A stretch of DNA of 64,000 nucleotides. It comes from Ephydatia muelleri. Taxonomy: Eukaryota > Porifera > Demospongiae > Spongillida > Spongillidae. The notes below the pieces were generated by a model, which was not told the origin of the DNA, searched no databases, and saw nothing but the letters and a program-made list of their open reading frames with translations. A program made the position numbers and the translations under genes. Location: the NCBI GenBank assembly GCA_013339895.1, contig JABACO010000005.1, positions 10,997,836 through 11,061,835 on the forward strand, given 5' to 3'. Shown here in pieces: positions 51,167 through 61,022 of this stretch; the first letter of the stretch is position 1; each line of letters begins with the position of its first letter.

Positions 51167-51391
51167 ATGAGGTGATGTGATATAAGGTCTGGCACCGAGA
51201 CTCGTTTTGCACCGCGGGACCTAAATATCATACGACCATGCACACATTTTACTGCATATTTTAACTAGCAACATCAAGTGCACGATGAGTCCTGCGCCGA
51301 TAGTATTCGAAGTGTGGATCAGTGTGTACATATATAATGCTGTCAATTCAATGCCTGATGATAAAATGTGCTTTTACTTATTGATTCAGAA

Positions 51392-53701
51392 ATGTGGCTC
51401 AACATGTATCCAGTCTTCTTTATCACTGCCATTGCGCAGGGGTGGTCACAGAACATTAGGAGTCCGAAGTGCACACTGTGCATCTTGTCAGCCTTGCCAT
51501 ACCCCAACACAATTCCACAATATAATCCACCATACACAGATGGACCAGATATTGTACCAGCTGAGTACCTGGCTCTCGAAATGATCAACAACAGGTCTGA
51601 TATCCTCAAGGACTATTACCTCGAGCTTCTTGAGGGTCATGATGGATGTGGAGGAACAAAAAATACTCCTGTGCAAAATTTGCTTGTCCAGAACATATTT
51701 TACAGTGGGAAGAACATTGTGGGCATTGCAGGACCACGATGTTTTGCTTCAGCTGAGGTATCTGGCCTGATAACTGCTAAAGATGGAATTGCATTTATTA
51801 ACATCCATGCCAGCAGCTCCACTAACCTTGGTAATACAGGTTTGTACCCCAATTCATTTGGGGCCACACCCTCTATAGAAAGATTTGTAGATGCATATGT
51901 TGCACTCATCAAACTAAACAAATGGAGACATGTTGGAACTCTATACCAAGATGATGCAGGCTCCTACTCTGTGTTTCAGAGCCTTAATTCCAAGTTGAGT
52001 TATACAAGTGACTATGATGTGTCATTCTCTTCAGTCATCACTGAGAACTATATACCACTGGATGCACTGCAGGCATCATCAGCACGTGCCATTTTGGTGA
52101 CCATTAACTCCAAATTGGCAAGAATGCTTATGTGCATAGCTTACACCAAGGGTGCAGTATTTCCCCAGTATCAGTGGACATTTGTGTATAGAGTACCTGC
52201 AGAGTTTGGGAGCATCAATTTTGTCTACAGAGGAACATCGTACAACTGCAGTAATGAAGAATTAAGTGTAGTCTTGAATAATTCAATCATCATCAATCTT
52301 AGCTATGAACCAAATTTAGATGATTGGAACAAGACTGGCATATCAGGGTTAACATATCCACAATACAAACAGGAGTATGCTAGAGCAGTTCAACGTTATA
52401 ACAACGGCATTTATGGTCCACCTGTAAGAATTGCTAATACCACTTTGTGGGGTAACCCATTTTATGATGCTGTTTGGATCTTGGCATTGGCCTTGAATGC
52501 TACTGATGCACTGTTGAAGAAAGATAACCAGAGTCTATGCATGTATGGATATGGACAACCAAGTATAACAAGCTTGGTTCAAGAAGAAATTTTAAGACTT
52601 GACTTTCTGGGTGTTGGTGGAAGAATTAGGTACAATAAACAGAACAGGTTTGCCCCAGGAGTGGTTAAGATATGGCAAGTGATCTCTAACAGCTTGCAGA
52701 GTTTAGGATGCTATACTGAAAACAACACACTTCAAATCACACTGGAAAATGCCAGCTTTTTAAATCCTCATCTTCAAAGGTATAAAATGAATCTAGTGCC
52801 ATCTGTTATTTTTCTGATTAGTTCTGTTGTAGCCTTTATTCTCACTGCAATTACTAATGCCCTGAGTGTGATATTCAGACACCATGAATCAGTGAAGGCA
52901 TCCAGCCACCGCCTGAACCATGTGGCTTATGTTGGGAGTTACCTACTCTCGCTGTGCATTATCATGCTTACACTAACTGAGGGATTCTTTCTTCCTTTGT
53001 CTGTGAAGTCTGTATTTTGCAATGCAATCATTTGGGTGGCTTTTATCGGTTTTACTGCGATTTATGCAACTGTGGCTGTGAAACTATTTCGAATTTACAG
53101 GTTGCTTATTATAGCAGTTAAAAAGCTTCAGAAACCTTCTGACTCCAAAATGCTGCGAGATTCAGTTCTTTTGGCTGTCATTGCTATCCTTATTGTACTG
53201 GACATAGTGTTCTGTACAGTGTGGCAGAGTGCCAAGTCCATTTATATAAATGCATACACGTCAATTCAAAAGGACTTGACAGAGCCTGTCTACGTTACAT
53301 ATGATTCCTGTGTTGCACACTTCAACCTAGGTCTTCTACCTTGGCTGCTTCCCCTTGTCATTTATAATGCTGCTCTTTGTGGTGTTACCACATTTATAGC
53401 CTTCCTTACAAGATCAATATCTGTCAAAAACTTTCAAACTGGCAACATCCTTCTTCTATTAACTCTGCAGTTTATTTCTTTTGGGGTTGCTGTTCCTACA
53501 CTCATTGTCCTGAATCTGTATAAAACAGGGTATGCAGATTTCATAATGTCAGTGTACATTACAACATGCCTGCTGCTCTCCTGTTTTGTGTACCTCTGCT
53601 TGTTCCTCCTCTTCCTCCCTCCTCTCTATCCTACTCTAAGGGGATTGTCATGTCCTAAAAAGATGTGTTGCAGCAGTCCTGTCACAAGGAAGCACCCATG
53701 A
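51392..53701 (+). CDS. Intact intronless GABA-B-like class C GPCR
   Basis: One uninterrupted frame of 769 codons from ATG 51392 (an in-frame ATG eight codons upstream at 51368 is less likely, because the signal peptide MWLNMYPVFFITAIAQGWSQ starts here). The N-terminal bilobed ligand-binding domain (about 440 residues) has GPDIVPAEYLALEMINNRSD, DDAGSYSVFQSLNSKLS and several N-x-S/T sites. There is no Cys-rich domain between it and the membrane, as in GABA-B and unlike mGlu receptors. Seven hydrophobic segments follow from about residue 470: VPSVIFLISSVVAFILTA, VGSYLLSLCIIMLTLTEGF, VAFIGFTAIYATVAVKLF, LLAVIAILIVLDIVFCTVW, LLPWLLPLVIYNAALCGV, ILLLLTLQFISFGVAV and TTCLLLSCFVYLCLFLLF. The tail is short and Cys-containing with no coiled coil, so GABA-B-type heterodimerisation through the tail is unlikely. 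Ligand unknown. A pyrimidine-AG just before the start suggests a 5' non-coding exon. The pseudogene at 33386 is its paralogue. Confidence 0.93.
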   Translation: MWLNMYPVFFITAIAQGWSQNIRSPKCTLCILSALPYPNTIPQYNPPYTDGPDIVPAEYLALEMINNRSDILKDYYLELLEGHDGCGGTKNTPVQNLLVQNIFYSGKNIVGIAGPRCFASAEVSGLITAKDGIAFINIHASSSTNLGNTGLYPNSFGATPSIERFVDAYVALIKLNKWRHVGTLYQDDAGSYSVFQSLNSKLSYTSDYDVSFSSVITENYIPLDALQASSARAILVTINSKLARMLMCIAYTKGAVFPQYQWTFVYRVPAEFGSINFVYRGTSYNCSNEELSVVLNNSIIINLSYEPNLDDWNKTGISGLTYPQYKQEYARAVQRYNNGIYGPPVRIANTTLWGNPFYDAVWILALALNATDALLKKDNQSLCMYGYGQPSITSLVQEEILRLDFLGVGGRIRYNKQNRFAPGVVKIWQVISNSLQSLGCYTENNTLQITLENASFLNPHLQRYKMNLVPSVIFLISSVVAFILTAITNALSVIFRHHESVKASSHRLNHVAYVGSYLLSLCIIMLTLTEGFFLPLSVKSVFCNAIIWVAFIGFTAIYATVAVKLFRIYRLLIIAVKKLQKPSDSKMLRDSVLLAVIAILIVLDIVFCTVWQSAKSIYINAYTSIQKDLTEPVYVTYDSCVAHFNLGLLPWLLPLVIYNAALCGVTTFIAFLTRSISVKNFQTGNILLLLTLQFISFGVAVPTLIVLNLYKTGYADFIMSVYITTCLLLSCFVYLCLFLLFLPPLYPTLRGLSCPKKMCCSSPVTRKHP

Positions 53702-54779
53702 ACACTAAAAAGGGTGCTTTTGCAACCACTTGCCTTTTGTAATTGCTAGTACTCATCATGTCAACTTTATATGTATGTAATTTCATCATTTAGTGATGTT
53801 ATCTGTTCATGCGACAGAATGGCATGTGTTCTGGAAGAGGTACATATTCACAGAAGCAAAATACGCTGCATGGTACCAGGATTGACCTTGGAGAGAAAGC
53901 AAATGCTACACTAATAATAAATTGGGAATAATGTCATTGGCAGGAGAATTATAGGACACCCCCATATATGTATACAAGTGGTGCATGCATGGTGCCACCC
54001 TTAAGACCAACATGAGGCTCTATAATTGTCTTGATGCAGTCCCTCCAAGGATGTCACATCAACCTTACCTGGTCGTACTGAGATTGTCCCCATCTAGCAA
54101 ATTCAAACCTTGACACAACTTTGTACATTAGCTTTATTACAGTGTTTCAAAATGTCATATAATTATCCTTAGATTAGTCATATACAAGGACGTGTATACA
54201 ATTCCAGGATTAATTGTACGCATTTTTGGAGAGTCATGTAGAACCCTTTTTCACTTACATTATCTAGGCAATCAAGGAAAGTTTAATTTTAATTTTGTAA
54301 TTAAATACTTGCATTGACACAAATTAACATTACAAACTTTGCATATGTACAAACATGAAACATGGAACATTTTACCAATGATAAACAAACAAAAAAAGAA
54401 GAGACAATTTAACTTGTTGACACTCTTCCCTTGCAAACAGGCAGGGCTAGGCCATCACAATATATTGGCTGGCTGATGGGGCATAAAATTGGACTGCGCA
54501 AAAAGAGGTGACACCTCAACCAGCGCATTAGATACATAGAAAGACATTATAATGAGATTTAATTGATAAAATATTTTAAACAAAGCATCAAAATATTATT
54601 ATTATTATAACTCGACAAAAGTTAACTAGAGTTTTTGCCAGGTCTCTGAATTGATGCCGATTACTTAAAAATATAGTTAGTCACTTAATTCAATTAGGCA
54701 TCAATAATCAATTACATGCAAAAGGGCTAATATAAGTATATACAGTTAAGTCCTATAGATCCATACAATTGACAGAGGC
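53702..54779. other. 3' flank of receptor gene
   Basis: AT-rich, with ordinary polyadenylation-type signals (AATAAATTGG at 53915-53925). No other gene or element can be supported up to the LINE fragment. Confidence 0.5.
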
Positions 54780-55425
54780 ATGAGACTTTGAGCCATTTCC
54801 CACTGGTGGCTAGGCGAGTTGCAAGAGTGCCAAAGTCTGCAAGGCTTCTGCACCCCAACAACCATAAGTCTTGTCTGCAATGGGGATACTTGACCAGCCA
54901 AGCTCTGAGCATTTGGCATCATTGGAATTGTGCTTGCACACCTCGGATGCCAGAGCTGGAGATCCAACTGTCCCACTTGCTTCCACTAATGTACTTGAAT
55001 TTAGCGTAGATGTGACTGTCAGATCAAAGGCTGCTGGTTTGCCCAAATCCCAATTAGGGATGAGGATGTCTGATGGTTGTGTTCGATGTCCTTCATGCCC
55101 CAGACCACTTCCTGCTTAAACACGAGGACCCAGACAAGACCGTCGGCAGGGACATCCCTGAGTCTTTTGTGATGTGAGACCACATCTCCCCATGCTTGCA
55201 TGTTAAGGCATGGTGGCCTAAAGGGTCCAAAGCATGGGATGGACAGAAAGGGCAAATAGGATTGTCAGTATCAGCAATGCCCAATCACCAAGTCTTTACA
55301 GGAGCCTGAAACTCAGCAGGGTCAAGATGGAGACTGAACTCGAAGAAAGGAATAGCTGAGAGCCAAGCAGCCGCACCTGGTGAAGAAACAGATGGCAGAT
55401 GCGTGGCTTTGTCAGGCAAGGAGGC
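54780..55425 (-). pseudogene. LINE 2: C-terminal zinc-knuckle region
   Basis: Minus strand, reading from about 55425 down: HLPSVSSPGAAAWLSAIPFF, LDPAEFQAPVKTW, NPICPFCPSHALDPLGHH and ALTCKHG (a CCHC-like CPFC..H..C cluster), then KPAAFDLTVTSTLNSSTLVE, NDAKCSELGWSSIPIADKTY and GCWGAEALQT. This is the C-terminal module of the same kind of invertebrate LINE ORF as at 11060-12749, but a different subfamily. Frame slips are present. It is separated from its reverse transcriptase part (58918-59460) by gypsy element 1. Confidence 0.78.
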
Positions 55426-55427
55426 CT

Positions 55428-58400
55428 CGTCAAGTAACTCTCTTAAATGTGCTCTTCAATTTTTCTAGGCATGGATCTCTGGTGATGCAAGCTTGGGAAG
55501 CAACGTGTAATAACTGCCAGAAGCGTGGACATTTTAGTGCCTACTGCCAGGCAAGCAAGATCTGTACCATAGCACTAGAGGAATCCTGTAAAGATACGTC
55601 ATTCCTCGGCGCCATTGGAGGAGACACTTGGAATGTGGACATCAAGATTAATGGCCACCACAGCCTCAACTTCAAGATCGATACTGGTGCAGACGTCTCT
55701 GTAATATCGGAACAGGCATTTAAGGCCTTGGGCATTGAGAAACTTTCTAAGTCTGGGAAAGGTTTGCTTGGTCCAGCAGCGGTACCCCTATGTGTTGTGG
55801 GTCAGTTCTGTACACGCCTTGAACATGCAAGTCACACCTGTGAGTAGACTCACTATGCAGTTAAAGGACTTAATGCGAATCTTCTGGGCATCCCTGCTAT
55901 TCAAGCACTGAAGCTACTGGTTAGAATCAACGCTGTGGATGAATACACCAATGACATCTACCAGCGTTTCCCTCACCTCTTCCAGGGTCTGGGCACTATA
56001 GACGAACCCTACCAGGTGAAACTGAAGCCTAATGTGACCCCACACGCTCTTTATGCATCTAGGAATGTTCCTATACCGCTGAGAGAAAAGGTCAGAGAGG
56101 AGCTTGTAAATATGGAACATATGGGTGTGATATCTCGTGTGGACAGCCCAACAGAGTGGTGTGCGGGCATAGTGGTGGTACCTAAAAAGAGTGGTGATAT
56201 AAGGATATGTGTGGATCTGAAACCTCTAAATGAGTGCATTCTACGCAAGGTACACCCACTCCCAAAGGTAGACGAAACATTAGCTCTATTAGCAGGAGTG
56301 CAGGTATTCTCAAAACTAGATGCCAACAGCGGATTCTGGCAAATTCCATTGTCAGAGGACTCGAGACTTCTCACAACATTTATTACACCGTTTGGACATT
56401 ATTGCTTTAATAAGCTACCATTTGGCATCTCATGCGCCCCTGAACATTTCCAGAAAGTCATGAGCAGAATATTGGAAGGGCTTGACGGAGTAGTTTGCCA
56501 GATGGACGATGTGCTTGTATTTGGACACACCCAGGAGGGACACGATCATCATCTACAAGACACACTGTCTCGTATTGCAGCTGCTGGACTGACATTAAAC
56601 AAAGAAAAATGTGTGTTTTCAAAACCAACAATGAAATTCCTAGGCCACATCATCAGCAAAAATGGCATATCCCCAGATCATGATAAAACTGCCGCAATAC
56701 AGAACATGCCTCCACCGGAGAGCCCATCTGACTTATGTCGGTTTATGGGAATGGTAACACAGCTGGGGAAGTTTTCCCCTAACTTGGCGCAGATTAGCCA
56801 GCCATTACCTGAGCTACTGGGAGCCACAAAGGCTTGGAGATGGGGTTAACCACAGGAGGAAGCCTTTGCTCGCATTAAGATGGAATTAACTCAGCCAGCT
56901 GTTTTGGCGTACTATGATTCGGCAGCTGACACTAAAGTTTCGGCTGATGCATCTTCACATGGATTAGGGGCCGTGCTGTTACAATTGCACAATAATTCCT
57001 GGAAGGAATATCCACCAGCGGGCTGACCAGTATATTGCATTTGCATCTCGATCTATGTCAGAGACTGAACTAAGATATGCGCAGATCGAAAAGGAAGCAC
57101 TGGCCACGACTTGGGCATGCGAAAAGTTTAGAGACTACCTGATTGGCAAGAAATTCAGATTTGTAACTGATCACAAACCACTGGTCCCTCTGTTAAACTC
57201 AAAATACTTGGACAGCCTTCCACCTCGCATATTGCGGTTTCGTTTGAGACTTATGCGAGTTGATTACACCATTTCCCATGTACCAGGAAAGCTGCTCTAC
57301 ACAGCTGGTACCCTGTCCCGTGCTCCTGCTGGTACCTCAGATCCGGATTGCAAGGCTCTCCAGGAGGAAGTAGAGTTGTACATAGAGTGTGTTACCCACC
57401 ATTTACCTGCAACTGAAAGAAAATTACTAGAATGCCAATGGCACCAGGCTGAGGATCCGGTATGTGCCCAGGTGATGAAGTACTGCTCTTTTGGCTGGCC
57501 TGAAAAAAAAACAGCATTGACACTAAACTGAAACCCTTCTGGGGCCATAGAGGGATATTGACAGTCCACAAAGGATTGTTGTTGTTTGGGGATCACATTG
57601 TGGTTCCTAAGGCTTGTCAAAAAGAAACTCTTAGCAGGATTCACAGCGGGCATTTGGGGATCCAAAGATGCAAGTTAAGGACTCAACAGTCTGTTTGGTG
57701 GCCAGGAGTAACAAGGAGATTGATTCGATGGTGCAACAATGCCAGATTTGTGCTAAGCTGACTATTCCACATAAGGAACCAATGATTGTTTCACAACCTC
57801 CAGACTATCCTTGGCAGAAGGTTGGGTCAGACCTTTTCGAGTTGAATGGACAAAAGTATATGCTACTAGTAGACTATTTCTCCCGATTTCTGGAAGTGAC
57901 CAAGCTGTCTTCTACAACTTCAGTTGCAATCATTCATGTTCTCAAAACCACCTTCTCGAGATATGGAATTCCAGTGGTATTGATTACAGACGATGGCCCA
58001 CAGTACACATCATCTGAGATGAAAGAGTTTTCCAACAGGTATGGGTTTTACTCATGTGACTAGCAGCCCTCCCTACCCTCAAGGTAATGGGCAGGCTGAG
58101 CGGGCAGTCCAAACTGCTAAGAGGCTTTTGAAGTGCTCGGATGATCCAGGGATATCTATACTGTCTTATAATGCCCCTCCCCTCCTGTGGTGTAACCTCA
58201 GCCCATCAGAATTGTTGATGGGCAGGAAACTTCGCACCACACTACCACAAACAATCATCCATCTAATCCCCGAGTGGCCATTTCAAAAAGAGTTCAAGAG
58301 ACAGAACAAGGCGTTTAAGGATAAACAGGAAACTCAATACAATCGAGCTCACAGGACATGCCCACTCCCGCCGCTGGAAGGTGGGATGGACGTATGGGTG

Positions 58401-58784
58401 TCATCTGGGGACAGAAAGATCCCAGGCCAAGTGGTAGCACCATCACATACACCCAGTTCGTACCTAGTGGACACACCACTTGGTCAATTGAGGAGAAATC
58501 CACACCATCTTACATGTATAGCCATTCCTAATCAAAGTTCAGACCTTGATCAGGATGATGGTACAAGAGGCACTGGATCCAAGGATCAGCCAGAGCCTGG
58601 ATCACAGGAAGTACATGCTCAGTCTCCACTGGATCAGAGTCATACAGTGACCTCCAATGACAATCAAGAGGACAGATCATGCCCCGTGCCCCATGCATCC
58701 AGCACAACCATCTCCGAGTACTATTCAGACTCGTTCTAGGACTGGAACCACCATAAGACCTCCTTCAAGATTTAGAGGGGGAGA
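55428..58784 (+). pseudogene. Ty3/gypsy element 1: gag end, protease, RT, RNase H, integrase
   Basis: Plus strand, 5' LTR and most of gag missing. In order: a CCHC knuckle (CNNCQKRGHFSAYC, from 55506), protease (FKIDTGADVSVIS, Asp at 55680), a reverse transcriptase block 55935-56849 (DLKPLNE, SKLDANSGFWQIPL, FGISCAPEHFQ, and QMDD at about 56502 in place of the common YxDD), and a TAA at 56847-56849. RNase H follows (KVSADASSHGLGAVLL; KFRFVTDHKPL), then integrase zinc-binding (IHSGHLGIQ; CQICAK) and core (VGSDLFELNGQKYMLLVDYF; ITDDGPQYTSSEMKEF; YPQGNGQAERAV with the catalytic Glu), and a C-terminal tail to 58739. Frame slips or stops occur near 55847, 56849, 57024, 57531, 57760 and 58060. The element is degenerate and cannot move on its own. 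Confidence 0.88.
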
Positions 58785-58917
58785 TGTGGTGATGTGGTAA
58801 CGTGAGCAATCACGTGACCATGGGACACTATATATATCGTGTATGCATAGTTGTTAACAGTCGTGTACTTGTGAATACATATATATCGTAAATACCACAC
58901 CACCAACTATAATAACA
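58785..58917 (+). repeat. 3' LTR of gypsy element 1
   Basis: The polypurine tract TTTAGAGGGGGAGA is followed directly by TGTGGTGATGTGG, and the repeat ends ATAATAACA, giving a TG...CA LTR of 133 bases. It has a TATATATATCG TATA-like block. No matching 5' LTR is found near 55428. The LINE frame resumes right after it. Confidence 0.72.
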
Positions 58918-59460
58918 ATTTGGAGCATCCGCACATGTGTGTGCTACAAACTTGGCACAAGAGATTAAATCTCCAATTGGAGCCCCAAGAATTCTCGAAG
59001 TTAGGAACACCAGACTTTTTCAGGAAAGGTGAAAATGAGCTGAGGTCACCCAAGCCAAACAATTCACACTTTTCTGAATTGATGAAAGACCAAATAGAGG
59101 GCCCAGCTCCTGGATGATGGAAAGTACATTTGCTACAGTAGGCTTAGGCCCTGCAACTACACCATCATCGATGTACCATTTGTGGAACAGCAGACTGGAG
59201 CATAAATCAATGGCAGTAACCAGTTGTGTGCAACACAAGGCAGAAGAAGAACATGGGGCTTAGTGGGTCACCCTGCTGGACACCGAGCTGATGATACCCA
59301 TTGGATGCTACAATAGTAGTATGCTGACCATAACACCACAGAGCCCAGTGGAGCAATTCAAGTAAGTAACAGCTGCTGTTTGGTGACTAGGTACTTCGCA
59401 ATGCCATTGTAGCACGGTATGCGAACGCGAAGTTGTAGCAGCTCTTGTGATGAGGACTAC
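58918..59460 (-). pseudogene. LINE 2: reverse transcriptase core
   Basis: Minus strand, from 59460 down: LLHWALWCYGQHTTIVASNG, QLGVQQGDPLSPMFFFCL (RT motif B), then LLFHKWYIDDGVVAGPKP (YIDD active site), INSEKCELFGLGDLSSF and VPNFEILGAPIGDLISCAKF. The frame breaks at least twice (near 59240 and 59130). It stops after AHTCADAP at the gypsy LTR. The segment between this and 55425, about 150 residues in related elements, is missing, so the gypsy junction involves a deletion and not only an insertion. Confidence 0.78.
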
Positions 59461-59462
59461 TT

Positions 59463-60788
59463 CATGGGCGTCGGAAGGTACAAAACATTGGTCCGGCAAA
59501 TGAATAAATAATGAAGGGGGTGGGTGCGGGAGGGGGTTACACCCCCTCCCGCCCAGCAAGGGGGTATGGGGGAGCGCTGTAAGCTCCCCTATCGGGTCTG
59601 GGGCGGAGCCCCAGAAGCTTTGCAAATTATGCATTATTAACGTTAAGGAATTTCACTGCAGTTCGCCGCCCAAAAATCATGCCATGAATTCGAAATTGCG
59701 ATTGGTACAATTGAAATGCTTCAAACAAATGTACATATATGCATAAAATGACCAAGGCGGTGTTCGTTACCTCGAACAAACTCCTCTGCAATAACATCTA
59801 TGATCAGCTGTGCTTTTCACACCACTCTGCTCTAAACGAGAGCGTTTCACCCTTCGATCAAACGAATGTTTTGGAAAGGGAAACGACTTAGACGGATGAA
59901 ATATCTACTGCAGACCAAGGGACGGACGATAATATCGAGCACCATTTCTCTTATATCATGCAGATGACCTCCAACATTGTTATCAGGGTTGCCGCGGTCC
60001 GACCGGGACCGACGGTCCAGACCGCGGTCTTCACTATTTTTTATTGGACCGCGAGCTTAGGTCCTTATTACTTTCACTCAGCCACGGTCACTGACGGTCA
60101 CGGTCCAAACAGTAGTCAGACCGACGGTCTGACCGCGGTCCACGCCTATACATACGCACATGGCATGCACGTGATCTTTATAATATTTTTTTGTGCGTAG
60201 AATGAGTACCGATTCTTATGCCATCAGTAGTGCCAGCGAAAGTCAAGATGCCGAAATGGGAGAGACGATGGTTCTAGAGGGTCCCATCAAGTACAAAAGT
60301 ATGGGAGCATTTTACTTGTGTAGCATCCAATACCAAAAGTAAGCAGGACAAGCTATACTAGACTTTGCTATACGTAGACTTTATATTAACAGCATTGTGG
60401 GCGGTGGCTTGTGAAGACCGCAGTCCGACCGTTGGTCGGACCGACGGTCGCGGTCTTGAATGTTTGATTTTTAAACGGTCGCGATCCGGTCGCGTCTGAA
60501 TATTCCATTTTGACCGCGGTCCACGATCTACTTCAAAGTAGTGGACCGCGGCAACACTGATTGTTATACATGTACATTTCATTGCAAGTTAACACTTCAT
60601 TCATGCATAGATACTTTAGCGGAGTATCTATTATTTGTGCTTGCACAATGACAGACGTAACAGGAAATAATTACATGCATGCGAAAGGGCGTCAGCCCTT
60701 ATCAGTTAATTCATCATAATAATATTTATTTTAGGAAAATATTGGTCCGGCGGCCGCCGGACCTGCCGGACCGGTTCCGACGCCCATG
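59463..60788. mobile_element. Non-autonomous element E1 with 5-base target duplication
   Basis: The ends are CATGGGCGTCGGAA on the left and its complement TTCCGACGCCCATG on the right, flanked by TACTT on both sides (59458-59462 and 60789-60793). GGTCCGGC-rich subterminal sequence is present at both ends. There is a GC-rich GGGGCGGAGCCCC-type block at 59595-59620. A hAT-type MITE is nested inside; without it the unit is about 742 bases. No coding capacity is visible. Confidence 0.78.
59984..60559. mobile_element. 576-base hAT-type MITE with perfect 8-base duplication
   Basis: Terminal inverted repeats CAGGGTTGCCGCGGTCC and, in reverse, CAGTGTTGCCGCGGTCC. The target duplication ATTGTTAT is perfect on both sides (59976-59983 and 60560-60567), which is diagnostic of hAT-type transposition. 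Subterminal regions are full of GACGGTC/GACCGCGGTC motifs in both orientations, probably transposase-binding sites. It is nested in element E1, so it is the younger insertion. Confidence 0.92.
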
Positions 60789-61022
60789 TACTTTATGCTG
60801 CAATAGCAGTGAATATATACCTTGAATATCTAAATCGATATCTAAGCATCGTCTTTGTTTTTTGATTGCGGGAGAGCCACACACCTTGCAACTATCCATT
60901 ACACAATAATCGTTAATCACGATTGCAATAGGAACGCCTTTTGCTTACGTAACGTGATCTGGGTACAGCCTGTGTCAACGTAACGGAAAATTGAGGTTTA
61001 CGGTACCGTCTAAGGAAGTAAA
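60789..61022. other. Upstream region of peflin gene
   Basis: 234 bases between element E1 and the peflin start codon. The promoter must lie here or within E1, and part of what drives the gene may be transposon sequence. No TATA box is clear. Confidence 0.4.

Larger units (their letters stand above)
49966..51202. mobile_element. Foldback element with RecQ-like fragment and big palindrome
   Basis: Terminal inverted repeats of about 27 bases (AGTCTCGGTGCC(C)AGACC then TTATATCAC) bound a 1.24 kb unit. The left part holds a RecQ-like helicase fragment (50020-50240). The right half is a palindrome with arms 50600-50864 and 50890-51166. No transposase is visible, so movement would depend on a partner. 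No target duplication is evident. It ends about 190 bases upstream of the intact receptor gene. Confidence 0.75.
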
